This document shows positions 53,584 through 62,902 of a DNA stretch of 64,000 bases, in pieces. Under the pieces are notes generated by a model that saw only the letters and a list, made by a program, of their open reading frames with translations, searched no databases and was not told the origin of the DNA. Within the stretch, counting starts at the first letter, position 1; each line of letters starts with the position of its first letter. This DNA is from Roseibium album (GTDB taxonomy: Bacteria > Pseudomonadota > Alphaproteobacteria > Rhizobiales > Stappiaceae), in contig NZ_CXWE01000011.1 in assembly GCF_001404515.1 (NCBI RefSeq), positions 1 through 64,000 on the forward strand. Direction: 5' to 3'. Both the position numbers and the translations under genes were made by a program.

Positions 53584-54960
53584 ATGAGTACTCTGCCGAA
53601 AATTCAGATTGACCGTTCTGTCGGGCATCGGGCGCAAAACAATATTGCGGACGTGCGCAAGGTGCAGATCCAGCTGAACCGGCTTCTGGATCCCGGCCGG
53701 ACATCCCTGGTTGAAGACGGTTTTTATGGTCCGAATACCAAAGAAATGATCGGGGACTTCCAGAGCAAAGTTCTTGGATTTCAGTTTCCAGACCATCGCG
53801 TTGACCCCGGTGCAAAGACCATCAAGGCTTTGAATGATGAAGCTTCAAGGCAGAAGTGGAAAATTACTCCGGATACTCCAAAACCCGTCGAACCCGACAA
53901 ACCGAAGCCGGTGAATCCTGTCAATCCGGAAGACTTGCCCAAAATCGTTGTCCATGGGCCGATTGACCAAAAGGGCGGTTTCGACAGCTATCCGGCACCT
54001 GTCCAGGTGCTGGGACCAACGCAGGTGACGTCGAATGTCGACAGGGACGGTGCCTGGATCATGGTTCCAAACGGTGGTGAAAGAACAATACGCCTTGGAA
54101 TTTCACCTGATGCCCCGGTGGAGTTCGTCAGCAACGGCGTCGATGAGAACGGTGTCGTGAGATCATTCAAAAAACAGGAATTGATCAAGGTAACGTCGCA
54201 TGGGCAGAACCTGACCATCAAGGGATTGAATCCCTGCAAGAACTGCAAGGTCGACATCGTCAGCAACGGGCGGCATCTGAGACTCTACGTTTCGGTAAAA
54301 CCACAGCGAATCGTGCCTCTTTTCGTTTTTCATGTCGAACATGGACCGGGGATGAAATCCCGCGTGTCTGCAAGTGAACTCAGAACTGTGTTGAAGATTG
54401 CCAACTCCGAGATACTGCGGCCACAATGCAATGTAGAATTTGATCTGAAGGATCAGCGCGCGCTATCGCACAAGGATATCGGCAAACATCTCGGCACGAT
54501 CGTTCGCGACGATACCTTCAACAGCAAGAAAGACGAGTGGAAGTATCTCAGACCATTCGTGAACAGCAGGAAATTCCCGCAACCCAACGGCGCTGAACCC
54601 ACAACAACAGTCAATTTGTTCATCGTGCGAAACATGCGCAGTGTTCAGGAAGAGGGCAAGCGTCCCATCAAGGTGTGGGGTGCGATGGACAGCAGTTCAG
54701 GAATGTGCGTCATGCAGGATCGATCCATCGGACGATTTACCGGTGTGAACGGTCTGGCGCATACGCTCTGCCACGAACTTGGTCACCTGCTCATCGGGCA
54801 GATCTATGTACACGGCAACGACATCGTTCAACCCGAATCTCACAATCCCTACTCTGACGCACTGATGTATGCCGGCGGGAAGGGGAACAAGCTTTACCGA
54901 ATCGAGATCGAGGCAATGAATCCGACGCGTCATCAGCCTCCGCCACTTGTGATCGGCTGA
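53584..54960 (+). CDS. peptidoglycan-binding-like domain fused to a zinc metallopeptidase
   Basis: ATG 53584 gives 458 residues. Residues 15-90 read as a peptidoglycan-binding-like domain (RKVQIQLNRLLDPG, EDGFYGPNTKEMIGDFQ), then a Pro/Lys-rich linker (95-118) and a beta-rich region. The catalytic site is His397-Glu-Leu-Gly-His401; a third ligand, His410 or His420, and Met428 in DALMYAGG fit a metzincin-like enzyme, although the usual Gly of HExxHxxG is absent. No signal peptide is recognised, which is odd for a wall-binding protein. The gene lies just right of the insertion; its cargo status is unclear. Confidence 0.7.
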   Translation: MSTLPKIQIDRSVGHRAQNNIADVRKVQIQLNRLLDPGRTSLVEDGFYGPNTKEMIGDFQSKVLGFQFPDHRVDPGAKTIKALNDEASRQKWKITPDTPKPVEPDKPKPVNPVNPEDLPKIVVHGPIDQKGGFDSYPAPVQVLGPTQVTSNVDRDGAWIMVPNGGERTIRLGISPDAPVEFVSNGVDENGVVRSFKKQELIKVTSHGQNLTIKGLNPCKNCKVDIVSNGRHLRLYVSVKPQRIVPLFVFHVEHGPGMKSRVSASELRTVLKIANSEILRPQCNVEFDLKDQRALSHKDIGKHLGTIVRDDTFNSKKDEWKYLRPFVNSRKFPQPNGAEPTTTVNLFIVRNMRSVQEEGKRPIKVWGAMDSSSGMCVMQDRSIGRFTGVNGLAHTLCHELGHLLIGQIYVHGNDIVQPESHNPYSDALMYAGGKGNKLYRIEIEAMNPTRHQPPPLVIG

Positions 54961-55346
54961 GGATGTCGTCGCCTTACCCGCGCGAATTGGAAACAGTATC
55001 GGGAATCTTGTCGATCCAGGCTTTTCATCCCACCATTCGAGTCCGGTCGTCAGATAACGACGACCCGTTTTCAGGCGGGTCCTGGAATAATGTCATTTCC
55101 GCTTTTGATGGTGTTCGAAACGGCCACAATCAGGCAGGGCGGTGGCCAAATTCCCCGCTCTCCCCTTGACACTTTGGGCCTCAGCCTTTATCGCGCTCCC
55201 ATCGTGCGTCCCGGAGTCCGCTTCGGGGCGAGGTGCTGCTTTTTGAACGCTTCCGGCAAAAGGGGAGCGCGAGCGGCGCGGCACACGGGATTGAAAACAA
55301 AACCTCCAGGGCGAATTGGCGCTCAGGACCGAGGACGACAAAACCC

Positions 55347-56696
55347 ATGCAGGTAACCGAAACCCTCTCCGAGGGCCTCAAGCGAGAGCTCAAAATCGAT
55401 ATTCCGGCCGGTGATCTTGCCACCAAGCTCGAAGACTACATGGCCGACCTGAAATCCAAGGCCAACATCAAGGGCTTCCGCCCGGGTAAAGTGCCGGTCG
55501 GACACTTGAAAAAAATGTACGGCCGTCAGGCGATGGCGGAGATCCTGTCGAACACCATCCAGGAAACGACCCAGAATGTTGTCGAGGAACGCTCCGAGCG
55601 CCCGGCTCTGACACCAGAAATCGATCTGCCGGAAGAAGATGCCGAGAAGATCATGGCTGGCGACGCCGACCTGTCCTTCAAGATGACCTACGACGTTCTG
55701 CCGGTCTTCGAAATCGTTGATTTCGCCGGGTTTGACATCGAGCGTCCGGTCGTTGAAATCGCCGACGAGGAAGTCGAAACCCAGGTCGCGGATATCGCCA
55801 AGAACAACACCCCTTTCGACACCAAGGATGGAGTGGCTGAAGACGGTGACCGGGTCACCATGTCCTATCTCGGAAAGATCGACGGCGAAGCGTTCGACGG
55901 CGGTGCGGATGAAAACGGTCAGCTCGTTCTGGGCTCCGGACAGTTCATTCCCGGTTTCGAGGAGCAGCTGACCGGCCTGAAGGCTGGCGATGAGAAAGTC
56001 GTTGAAGTCAATTTCCCCGAGGACTATCCGGCTGCGCATCTGGCCGGAAAGGCTGCTGCCTTCGACGTCGAGGTCAAGGAAGTTGCAGCTCCTGGCGAAG
56101 TCACGATCGACGACAAGTTCGCCGAAGGTCTCGGCCTTGAGTCGCTCGACAAGCTGAAGGAAATTGTCCGAGGCCAGATCGAGAGCCAGTTCGGTCAGAT
56201 GACTCGTCAGCGCGTGAAGCGTCAGCTCCTGGACAAACTCGACGATCACTATTCCTTCGAGCTTCCCGAAAAGCTGCTTGAGTCGGAATTCGAAATCGTT
56301 TGGCGCCAGGTCGAAGAAGACATGAAGCGCAACGAAAAGACCTTTGAGGACGAAGACACCACGGAAGACGAGGCCAAGGCGGAATACCGCAAGATTGCCG
56401 AGCGCCGTGTCCGTCTCGGACTTGTTCTTTCGGAGATCGGCGAGAAGAACGACATCCAGGTGACCGACGAGGAACTGCAGCGCGCGCTTTATGACCGGGT
56501 CCGTCAGTTCCCGGGTCAGGAGCAGCAGGTGTTCGATTACTACAAGAACAACCAGCAGGCACTGGCGTCTCTCCGTGCACCGATCTACGAGGAAAAAGTC
56601 GTCGACTTCATGCTCGAGCTTGCCAACGTTACCGACAAGACGGTGACCAAGGAAGAGCTGGAGAAACTGGTTGCGGAAGACGAGGAAGACGCATAA
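55347..56696 (+). CDS. tig: trigger factor
   Basis: ATG 55347 gives 449 residues, normal for trigger factor. The ribosome-binding domain has the signature loop KGFRPGKVP (residues about 42-50), the peptidyl-prolyl isomerase domain is at about 165-245 (GDRVTMSYLGKIDGEAFDGG), and the C-terminal chaperone domain is alpha-helical. It binds nascent chains at the ribosome exit. First gene of tig-clpP-clpX-lon. Confidence 0.97.
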   Translation: MQVTETLSEGLKRELKIDIPAGDLATKLEDYMADLKSKANIKGFRPGKVPVGHLKKMYGRQAMAEILSNTIQETTQNVVEERSERPALTPEIDLPEEDAEKIMAGDADLSFKMTYDVLPVFEIVDFAGFDIERPVVEIADEEVETQVADIAKNNTPFDTKDGVAEDGDRVTMSYLGKIDGEAFDGGADENGQLVLGSGQFIPGFEEQLTGLKAGDEKVVEVNFPEDYPAAHLAGKAAAFDVEVKEVAAPGEVTIDDKFAEGLGLESLDKLKEIVRGQIESQFGQMTRQRVKRQLLDKLDDHYSFELPEKLLESEFEIVWRQVEEDMKRNEKTFEDEDTTEDEAKAEYRKIAERRVRLGLVLSEIGEKNDIQVTDEELQRALYDRVRQFPGQEQQVFDYYKNNQQALASLRAPIYEEKVVDFMLELANVTDKTVTKEELEKLVAEDEEDA

Positions 56697-56777
56697 TCGT
56701 CTTGCCGGTAATCCCCAGGCGCGGTGATGGCCTTAACCTTGCCTTCATACCGCGTCTGCCATGAGTTTGCGTTAAGG

Positions 56778-56811
56778 GCGACATCCCATATATACGGGGT
56801 GTCGCTTTTTT
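56778..56811 (+). terminator. terminator after tig
   Basis: GCGACATCCC (56778-56787) pairs with GGGGTGTCGC (56796-56805), one G-T pair, followed by TTTTTT. Confidence 0.92.
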
Positions 56812-56896
56812 CGAGTCAGACCCTTGATCGATGCGCTTTTAGGGTCTGTGTCCTGCCCGGTGTCCCCGGGCATCATCTCAAGCATATGGATGAGGT

Positions 56897-57532
56897 ATGA
56901 AGGATCCTGTCGATATCTACATGAACACTCTCGTGCCAATGGTCGTCGAGCAGACGAATCGCGGCGAGAGGGCCTTCGATATCTACTCGCGCCTGTTGAA
57001 GGAGCGCATCATTTTCCTCACCGGTCCGGTTGAGGATCACGTGGCAACCCTGGTAAGTGCCCAGCTTCTCTACCTGGAAGCTGACAACCCGACCAAGGAA
57101 ATCGCGATCTACATCAACTCTCCGGGTGGTCTCGTGACCTCCGGACTGGCGATTTACGATACGATGCAGTTCATCAGGCCCTCGGTCTCCACGCTCTGCA
57201 TTGGCCAGGCAGCTTCGATGGGCTCCCTTCTTCTGGCGGCCGGTCAGAAGGATATGCGTTTCATTTTGCCAAATGCACGTGTCATGGTGCACCAGCCTTC
57301 CGGCGGATTCCGCGGTCAGGCAGCCGACATCATGCTTCATGCACAGGAAATTCTGGCCATGAAACGCAGGCTTAATGAAATCTACGTGAAGCACACGGGT
57401 CAGAGCCTCGATCAGGTTGAAGAGGCGCTGGAGCGTGACAACTTCATGACTGCCGAAAAGGCCAAGGAATTCGGCATTGTCGACAATGTCATAACCGATC
57501 GCACGTCGCTTGGCGGCGAAAGCGAGGCCTGA
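56897..57532 (+). CDS. clpP: ATP-dependent Clp protease proteolytic subunit
   Basis: A 211-residue serine protease starting MKDPVDIYMNTLVPMVVEQ. Catalytic Ser is in GQAASMGSLLLAAG, His in VMVHQPSGG, Asp follows later (near residue 175). It forms the two-ring chamber used by ClpX and ClpA. Precedes clpX by 237 bp. Confidence 0.98.
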   Translation: MKDPVDIYMNTLVPMVVEQTNRGERAFDIYSRLLKERIIFLTGPVEDHVATLVSAQLLYLEADNPTKEIAIYINSPGGLVTSGLAIYDTMQFIRPSVSTLCIGQAASMGSLLLAAGQKDMRFILPNARVMVHQPSGGFRGQAADIMLHAQEILAMKRRLNEIYVKHTGQSLDQVEEALERDNFMTAEKAKEFGIVDNVITDRTSLGGESEA

Positions 57533-57769
57533 TAGGAATTACCCGGTCTTAAGGAAGGTTTCAATTTCCGTCCAATAGACCGGAAATTCCCCAATTGATG
57601 CCGGGTTTTCATCTTCGCCTTAAACCTATATTGATTTTTAATGGTGAAGCATGATGACATTATATAATGAAGTAACGTTTCCGGGCGAAGCTTCATATCC
57701 GGATAAGCCATAATTTGGCCGTAACCGGAAACATAAGGGGGAAGGCCCCATAAACGCGAGGTTGAATAC

Positions 57770-59035
57770 ATGACCAAGGCCAGCGGCGGCGATTCCAAGA
57801 ATACGCTCTACTGCTCCTTTTGCGGCAAGAGCCAGCACGAGGTTCGCAAGCTGATCGCCGGCCCGACTGTTTTCATTTGCGATGAATGTGTCGAGCTGTG
57901 CATGGATATCATCCGTGAGGAAAACAAATCCTCGCTGGTGAAGTCACGGGACGGTATCCCGACCCCTCAGGAAATTCGCGATGTTCTCGATGACTATGTT
58001 ATCGGACAGGGCAGCGCAAAGAAGGTCCTGTCGGTCGCCGTTCACAACCACTACAAACGCCTCAACCACGCGTCCAAGAACAACGATGTGGAACTGGCTA
58101 AGTCCAACATACTTCTGGTGGGACCGACAGGGTGCGGCAAGACGCTTCTTGCGCAGACACTTGCCCGAATCCTGGACGTGCCCTTCACCATGGCTGATGC
58201 GACCACGCTGACAGAGGCCGGCTACGTTGGTGAAGATGTCGAGAACATCATCCTGAAACTGCTTCAGTCCGCCGACTACAATGTCGAGCGTGCGCAGCGA
58301 GGCATCGTCTATATTGACGAAGTGGACAAGATCAGCCGCAAGGCCGACAACCCGTCGATTACCCGTGACGTGTCGGGCGAAGGTGTTCAGCAGGCCCTGC
58401 TCAAGATCATGGAAGGAACGGTCGCTTCCGTGCCGCCACAAGGAGGTCGCAAGCACCCGCAGCAGGAATTCCTGCAGGTGGACACGACCAATATCCTTTT
58501 CATCTGCGGTGGGGCGTTTGCGGGTCTGGACAAGATTATCTCGGATCGGGGAACGCAAACCTCCATTGGTTTTCAGGCGCAGATCCATGCCCCTGAAGAC
58601 CGTCGGATCGGTGAACTGTTTGCTGAACTTGAGCCTGAAGACCTTTTGAAATTCGGCCTTATTCCGGAATTCGTTGGCCGTCTGCCGGTAATTGCGACGC
58701 TCGAGGATCTCGATGAAGATGCCCTGGTGACGATCCTGACAGAGCCGAAAAATGCTCTGGTCAAGCAGTACCAGCGTCTGTTCGAAATGGAACAGGTCGA
58801 ACTGGCCTTCCACGACGAGGCGCTCAAGGCGATTGCCCGCAAGGCAATCGAACGCAAGACCGGGGCTCGCGGACTGCGATCGATTCTGGAAGCGATCTTG
58901 CTCGATACCATGTACGAGTTGCCGGGTCTCAAGGGTGTAAAGGAAGTGGTGATATCGCCTGAGGTCGTCAAAGGCGAAGCCAGGCCTCTTTATATTTACG
59001 AGGACCGCGAAGAAACATCTGCGACCAGTGCCTGA
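57770..59035 (+). CDS. clpX: ATP-dependent Clp protease ATP-binding subunit ClpX
   Basis: A 421-residue unfoldase. The N-terminal zinc domain has CSFCGKSQHEVRKL and ICDECVELC (four Cys), Walker A is GPTGCGKT, Walker B is IVYIDEVDKI, and the IGF loop for ClpP binding lies at TSIGFQAQ. It feeds substrates to ClpP. Confidence 0.98.
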   Translation: MTKASGGDSKNTLYCSFCGKSQHEVRKLIAGPTVFICDECVELCMDIIREENKSSLVKSRDGIPTPQEIRDVLDDYVIGQGSAKKVLSVAVHNHYKRLNHASKNNDVELAKSNILLVGPTGCGKTLLAQTLARILDVPFTMADATTLTEAGYVGEDVENIILKLLQSADYNVERAQRGIVYIDEVDKISRKADNPSITRDVSGEGVQQALLKIMEGTVASVPPQGGRKHPQQEFLQVDTTNILFICGGAFAGLDKIISDRGTQTSIGFQAQIHAPEDRRIGELFAELEPEDLLKFGLIPEFVGRLPVIATLEDLDEDALVTILTEPKNALVKQYQRLFEMEQVELAFHDEALKAIARKAIERKTGARGLRSILEAILLDTMYELPGLKGVKEVVISPEVVKGEARPLYIYEDREETSATSA

Positions 59036-59070
59036 CCTCCGGTCTTGCACTTTTCGATATAAGTGAATAA

Positions 59071-59103
59071 ATGCCGCTCTAAACGAGCGGCATTTTGTTT
59101 TTA
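59071..59103 (+). terminator. terminator after clpX
   Basis: ATGCCGCT (59071-59078) pairs with AGCGGCAT (59086-59093), then TTTGTTTTTA. Confidence 0.9.
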
Positions 59104-59368
59104 GTATCTGTTTGTGAAACAGCACCGGTGTTTTCCACCGGCTGTGCGAGTCGTCAACAGACTAGACCTATTTGGGACACAGCCTTGCCTTGACACCGGC
59201 AGGTGAGGTGTCCACCTAATAGACCTTAAGGACGGCTCGTGCGAACCGTCAGCGCGCCCAGTCGGGGTGCTGTGGTTCGGCCTGTCGGGAGAGTTTCCGA
59301 AAGCCGTTTTCCAGTGTTCTGGTTGCTTTTTTACAATGGGGCCGGAACACGCTGAGAAAGGATAAAAA

Positions 59369-61798
59369 ATGAGCGACGCAGAAATCCGCGCCACCGATCC
59401 GGACAGCACCGCTGTCTATCCCGTTCTGCCCCTGCGCGACATTGTCGTCTTTCCCCATATGATCGTTCCGCTCTTCGTTGGCCGCGAGAAATCGATCAAG
59501 GCGCTGGAAGAGGTGATGACGACCGACAAGCACATTCTTCTGGCAACGCAGATGAATGCGGCGGATGACGATCCCAATCCCGATCAAATCTACAATGTCG
59601 GCACGCTCGCTACCGTGCTTCAGCTGTTGAAGTTGCCGGACAACACCGTGAAGGTGTTGGTGGAAGGCGGCGCGCGCGCGCAGATCGGCGAGTATTCGGA
59701 CAGGTCCGACTATTTCGAAGCCTCCGCAACGGTGCTGCCTGAGCGTGACGGCGAGAATATCGAGGTCGAAGCGCTGGCGCGCTCCGTCGTTTCCGAATTC
59801 GAGAACTACGTGAAACTGAACAAGAAGGTTTCGCCGGAAGTTCTCGGCGCAGTCAATCAGATTGACGACTATTCCAAGCTTGGAGACACGATCGCATCGC
59901 ACCTGGCAATCAAGATCCCGGAAAAGCAGGAGATTCTTGGCGTCGTTTCCGTTGCTGAGCGGCTCGAGCGGGTTCTTGGCATGATGGAGAGTGAAATCTC
60001 CGTCCTGCAGGTTGAAAAGCGTATCCGGTCGCGCGTCAAGCGTCAGATGGAGAAGACCCAGCGCGAGTACTATCTGAACGAGCAGATGAAAGCCATTCAG
60101 AAAGAGCTCGGTGACAGCGAGGACGGGCGTGACGAAGTCGCCGAACTTGAAGAAAAGATCAAGAAAACCAAGCTGACCAAGGAAGCACGTGAGCGTGCAG
60201 CGGCCGAGATCAAAAAACTCAAACAGATGAGCCCGATGTCCGCGGAAGCGACCGTCGTTCGCAACTATCTGGACTGGTTGATCGGCATTCCATGGAACAA
60301 GAAGTCCAAGGTCAAGCACGACCTTGCGCTTGCCGAAAAGGTTCTCGACACGGATCACTACGGTCTCGACAAGGTCAAGGAGCGCATTGTCGAGTATCTA
60401 GCCGTTCAAAGCCGCGCCAACAAATTGCGCGGACCGATTCTTTGTCTTGTCGGGCCCCCGGGCGTTGGCAAGACATCTCTCGGCAAGTCCATTGCCAATG
60501 CGACCGGACGTGAATTTGTCCGCATGTCACTTGGTGGCGTCCGTGATGAAGCCGAGATCCGCGGTCACAGGCGCACCTATATCGGTTCGATGCCCGGCAA
60601 GGTCATCCAGTCGATGAAAAAGGCGAAGAAATCCAATCCGCTGTTCCTGCTCGACGAGATTGACAAGATGGGCATGGATTTCCGTGGCGATCCATCCTCG
60701 GCACTTCTCGAAGTGCTTGATCCTGAACAGAACTCTTCTTTCATGGATCATTATCTGGAGGTCGAATACGACCTTTCCGATGTCATGTTCGTCACAACGG
60801 CCAATACGCTGAATATCCCGGGTCCCCTGATGGACCGTATGGAGATCATCCGGATCGCCGGCTACACCGAAGAGGAAAAGGTGGAGATCTGCCGCCGTCA
60901 CCTCATCCCGAAAGCGGAAAAGGATCACGGCCTGCGGGAAGGCGAGTTCAAGATTGAAGACGACGCACTCCAGTTTGTCGTTCGCCGTTATACTCGCGAA
61001 GCCGGTGTGCGTAACCTTGAACGCGAAATGGCGACCCTGGCCCGGAAGTCGGTCAAGGAAATCCTGATGAGCGACAAGGAAAGCATCACGGTAACCCCGG
61101 AGGTGGTCGAGGACTATCTGGGCGTGCCACGTTATCGCTACGGCGAAGTCGAGTTGGAAGACCAGGTCGGCGTGGTGACCGGGCTTGCGTGGACAGAGGT
61201 CGGCGGCGAATTGCTGACGATTGAAGGCGTGATGATGCCGGGCAAGGGCAAAATGACCGTGACCGGCAACTTGAAAGACGTGATGAAGGAGTCGATTTCA
61301 GCTGCCGCATCCTACGTCCGCTCGCGTGCGGTCGATTATGGGATCGAGCCGCCGAAATTCGACAAGACCGACATCCACGTGCACGTACCGGAAGGCGCAA
61401 CACCAAAGGACGGTCCATCGGCCGGCATCGCAATGGCAACGGCGGTTATCTCGACCATGACCGGTATTCCCGTTCGCAGGGATGTGGCCATGACCGGTGA
61501 AATCACGCTACGGGGCCGCGTTCTGCCGATTGGCGGCCTGAAGGAAAAATTGCTGGCTGCGCTACGTGGTGGCATCAAGCTGGTGATGATTCCGGAAGAC
61601 AACGCCAAGGACCTTGCCGAGATTCCTGACTCGGTCAAAAACTCGCTCGAGATCATCCCGGTTTCGGGTGTGGAAGAGGTGTTGAAAAACGCGCTTGTGC
61701 GTCAACCGGTGCCGATCGAGTGGGATGAAAATGCTGCTGAAGCTGCCGCAAAAGCAGCTGAGTCGGACAAAGACAAGACCGGTGTTTTGGCCCACTAA
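59369..61798 (+). CDS. lon: ATP-dependent protease Lon
   Basis: An 809-residue homohexameric protease. N-terminal substrate domain, AAA+ module with Walker A GPPGVGKTS and Walker B PLFLLDEIDKMG, and a protease domain with catalytic Ser in PKDGPSAGIAMATA and Lys in GGLKEKLLAALRGG. The 5' gap of 333 bp contains inverted-repeat elements around 59180-59250 whose role is unclear. Degrades misfolded and regulatory proteins in the cytoplasm. Confidence 0.98.
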   Translation: MSDAEIRATDPDSTAVYPVLPLRDIVVFPHMIVPLFVGREKSIKALEEVMTTDKHILLATQMNAADDDPNPDQIYNVGTLATVLQLLKLPDNTVKVLVEGGARAQIGEYSDRSDYFEASATVLPERDGENIEVEALARSVVSEFENYVKLNKKVSPEVLGAVNQIDDYSKLGDTIASHLAIKIPEKQEILGVVSVAERLERVLGMMESEISVLQVEKRIRSRVKRQMEKTQREYYLNEQMKAIQKELGDSEDGRDEVAELEEKIKKTKLTKEARERAAAEIKKLKQMSPMSAEATVVRNYLDWLIGIPWNKKSKVKHDLALAEKVLDTDHYGLDKVKERIVEYLAVQSRANKLRGPILCLVGPPGVGKTSLGKSIANATGREFVRMSLGGVRDEAEIRGHRRTYIGSMPGKVIQSMKKAKKSNPLFLLDEIDKMGMDFRGDPSSALLEVLDPEQNSSFMDHYLEVEYDLSDVMFVTTANTLNIPGPLMDRMEIIRIAGYTEEEKVEICRRHLIPKAEKDHGLREGEFKIEDDALQFVVRRYTREAGVRNLEREMATLARKSVKEILMSDKESITVTPEVVEDYLGVPRYRYGEVELEDQVGVVTGLAWTEVGGELLTIEGVMMPGKGKMTVTGNLKDVMKESISAAASYVRSRAVDYGIEPPKFDKTDIHVHVPEGATPKDGPSAGIAMATAVISTMTGIPVRRDVAMTGEITLRGRVLPIGGLKEKLLAALRGGIKLVMIPEDNAKDLAEIPDSVKNSLEIIPVSGVEEVLKNALVRQPVPIEWDENAAEAAAKAAESDKDKTGVLAH

Positions 61799-61826
61799 AG
61801 TCTAATTTGCACCGCACAAAAAGGCG

Positions 61827-61855
61827 AGCCCCGGAGATTCCGGGGCTTTTCTTTT
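61827..61855 (+). terminator. terminator after lon
   Basis: AGCCCCGGA, GAT loop, TCCGGGGCT (61827-61847), then TTTCTTTTG. Confidence 0.93.
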
Positions 61856-61985
61856 GAATAATCGGTCGAAATGGCGGTTTTCTGCGAAAAAACCACTTGC
61901 GTTTCGTTTCAATTCGCCCGAATTTCGCGCAACGGCGCTGACAAGAATCGTCGGCACTCTGCCGTTTCTTAGAAAGGTATCTGCT

Positions 61986-62261
61986 ATGAATAAGAACGAT
62001 CTGATCGCAGCTGTTGCAGAAAAGACTGGCCTGACCAAGGCGCAGGCGGGCGAAGCAGTTGACGGGACTTTTGATGCAGTCACGGAAACGCTGAAAGGCG
62101 GCGACGAAGTCCGCATCATCGGCTTTGGCAACTTCACGGTTTCCGAACGTGCAGCGACTGAAGGCCGTAACCCGCGGACTGGCGAAACGATCCAGATCCC
62201 GGCTTCTAAGACGCCGAAGTTCAAGGCCGGCAAGGGCCTGAAAGACGCTGTTAACAGCTAA
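61986..62261 (+). CDS. hupB: DNA-binding protein HU
   Basis: ATG 61986 gives 91 residues, a typical HU. NKNDLIAAVAEKTGLTKAQA is the N-terminal helix pair and GRNPRTGETIQIPASK the DNA-binding beta arm. It bends and compacts DNA. It follows lon, as in many alphaproteobacteria, but has its own region between two terminators. Confidence 0.97.
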   Translation: MNKNDLIAAVAEKTGLTKAQAGEAVDGTFDAVTETLKGGDEVRIIGFGNFTVSERAATEGRNPRTGETIQIPASKTPKFKAGKGLKDAVNS

Positions 62262-62286
62262 GCGTTCATAGACGACTCGTCTTTTT

Positions 62287-62325
62287 AAACCCCGCATCCG
62301 GATTGCCGGATGCGGGGTTTAATTT
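62287..62325 (+). terminator. terminator after hupB
   Basis: AAACCCCGCATCCGG (62287-62301), ATTG loop, CCGGATGCGGGGTTT: a perfect 15-bp stem, then TTAATTTG. Confidence 0.95.
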
Positions 62326-62501
62326 GTTCATCCGGAAGGGTTCTCGCAAGGCTGTAGATCCGTAACGAATGCCGAGTCCGACAATGCCGGCCTCATGTTT
62401 CACGTGAGCTTCATCCACATTCGAATACAAGCCACGCATTTTTTCGAATTTGTTCTTGCCAAGTTTCATCGGACGACCTAAAAGGCGTCTCACCTCGTTG
62501 A

Positions 62502-62577
<76 letters not shown>

Positions 62578-62601
62578 TTTCCTCCGATTTTTCAATGCGA
62601 T

Positions 62602-62775
62602 TCAAAGTACGCTGATACGATCAATTCGTATCTCGTTTGCTGGGCCACCAATTGCGGTTGTCTGATCTTGCGGCTGCGCAAACAGCGGCTGATCTTGCGA
62701 ATCCGTATCGAGCTCCCTTTGATCCTGCCGGGTGTCGCCAGACCCTCTCGAGGCGAGGATTTGGGTGGTGACCAT
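62602..62775 (-). CDS. small hypothetical protein
   Basis: The ATG at 62775 has AAGGAAG eight bases upstream and gives 57 residues (MVTTQILASRGSGDTRQDQR, then Gln/Asp-rich sequence), ending ISVL. No family is recognised, and the reading could be chance; the good ribosome site is the only positive sign. It lies between tRNA-Val and the Na/Pi cotransporter gene on the opposite strand. Confidence 0.35.
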   Translation of the reverse strand: MVTTQILASRGSGDTRQDQRELDTDSQDQPLFAQPQDQTTAIGGPANEIRIDRISVL

Positions 62776-62902
62776 GTGCAAAACTTCCTTGAAAACAGTC
62801 AATCTGCACTGAGTGCGCTTTTTTCTTGTTTTTCTCGTTCCCTCAGTCTATACATTTCACTGGCTAAGTAAAAAATCCCTAAAAATTAAAAGCTTATCAA
62901 AA

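Noticed and set aside
57564..57591. near-perfect hairpin (AATTTCC...GGAAATT) after clpP
   Set aside because: No T-run and one bulge; not called as a terminator, though an RNA-processing structure is possible.
57944..59125. 393-codon minus-strand frame opposite clpX
   Set aside because: Antisense to clpX, no recognisable protein features.
59249..60358. 369-codon minus-strand frame opposite lon
   Set aside because: Antisense to lon and overlapping its upstream region; no coding support.
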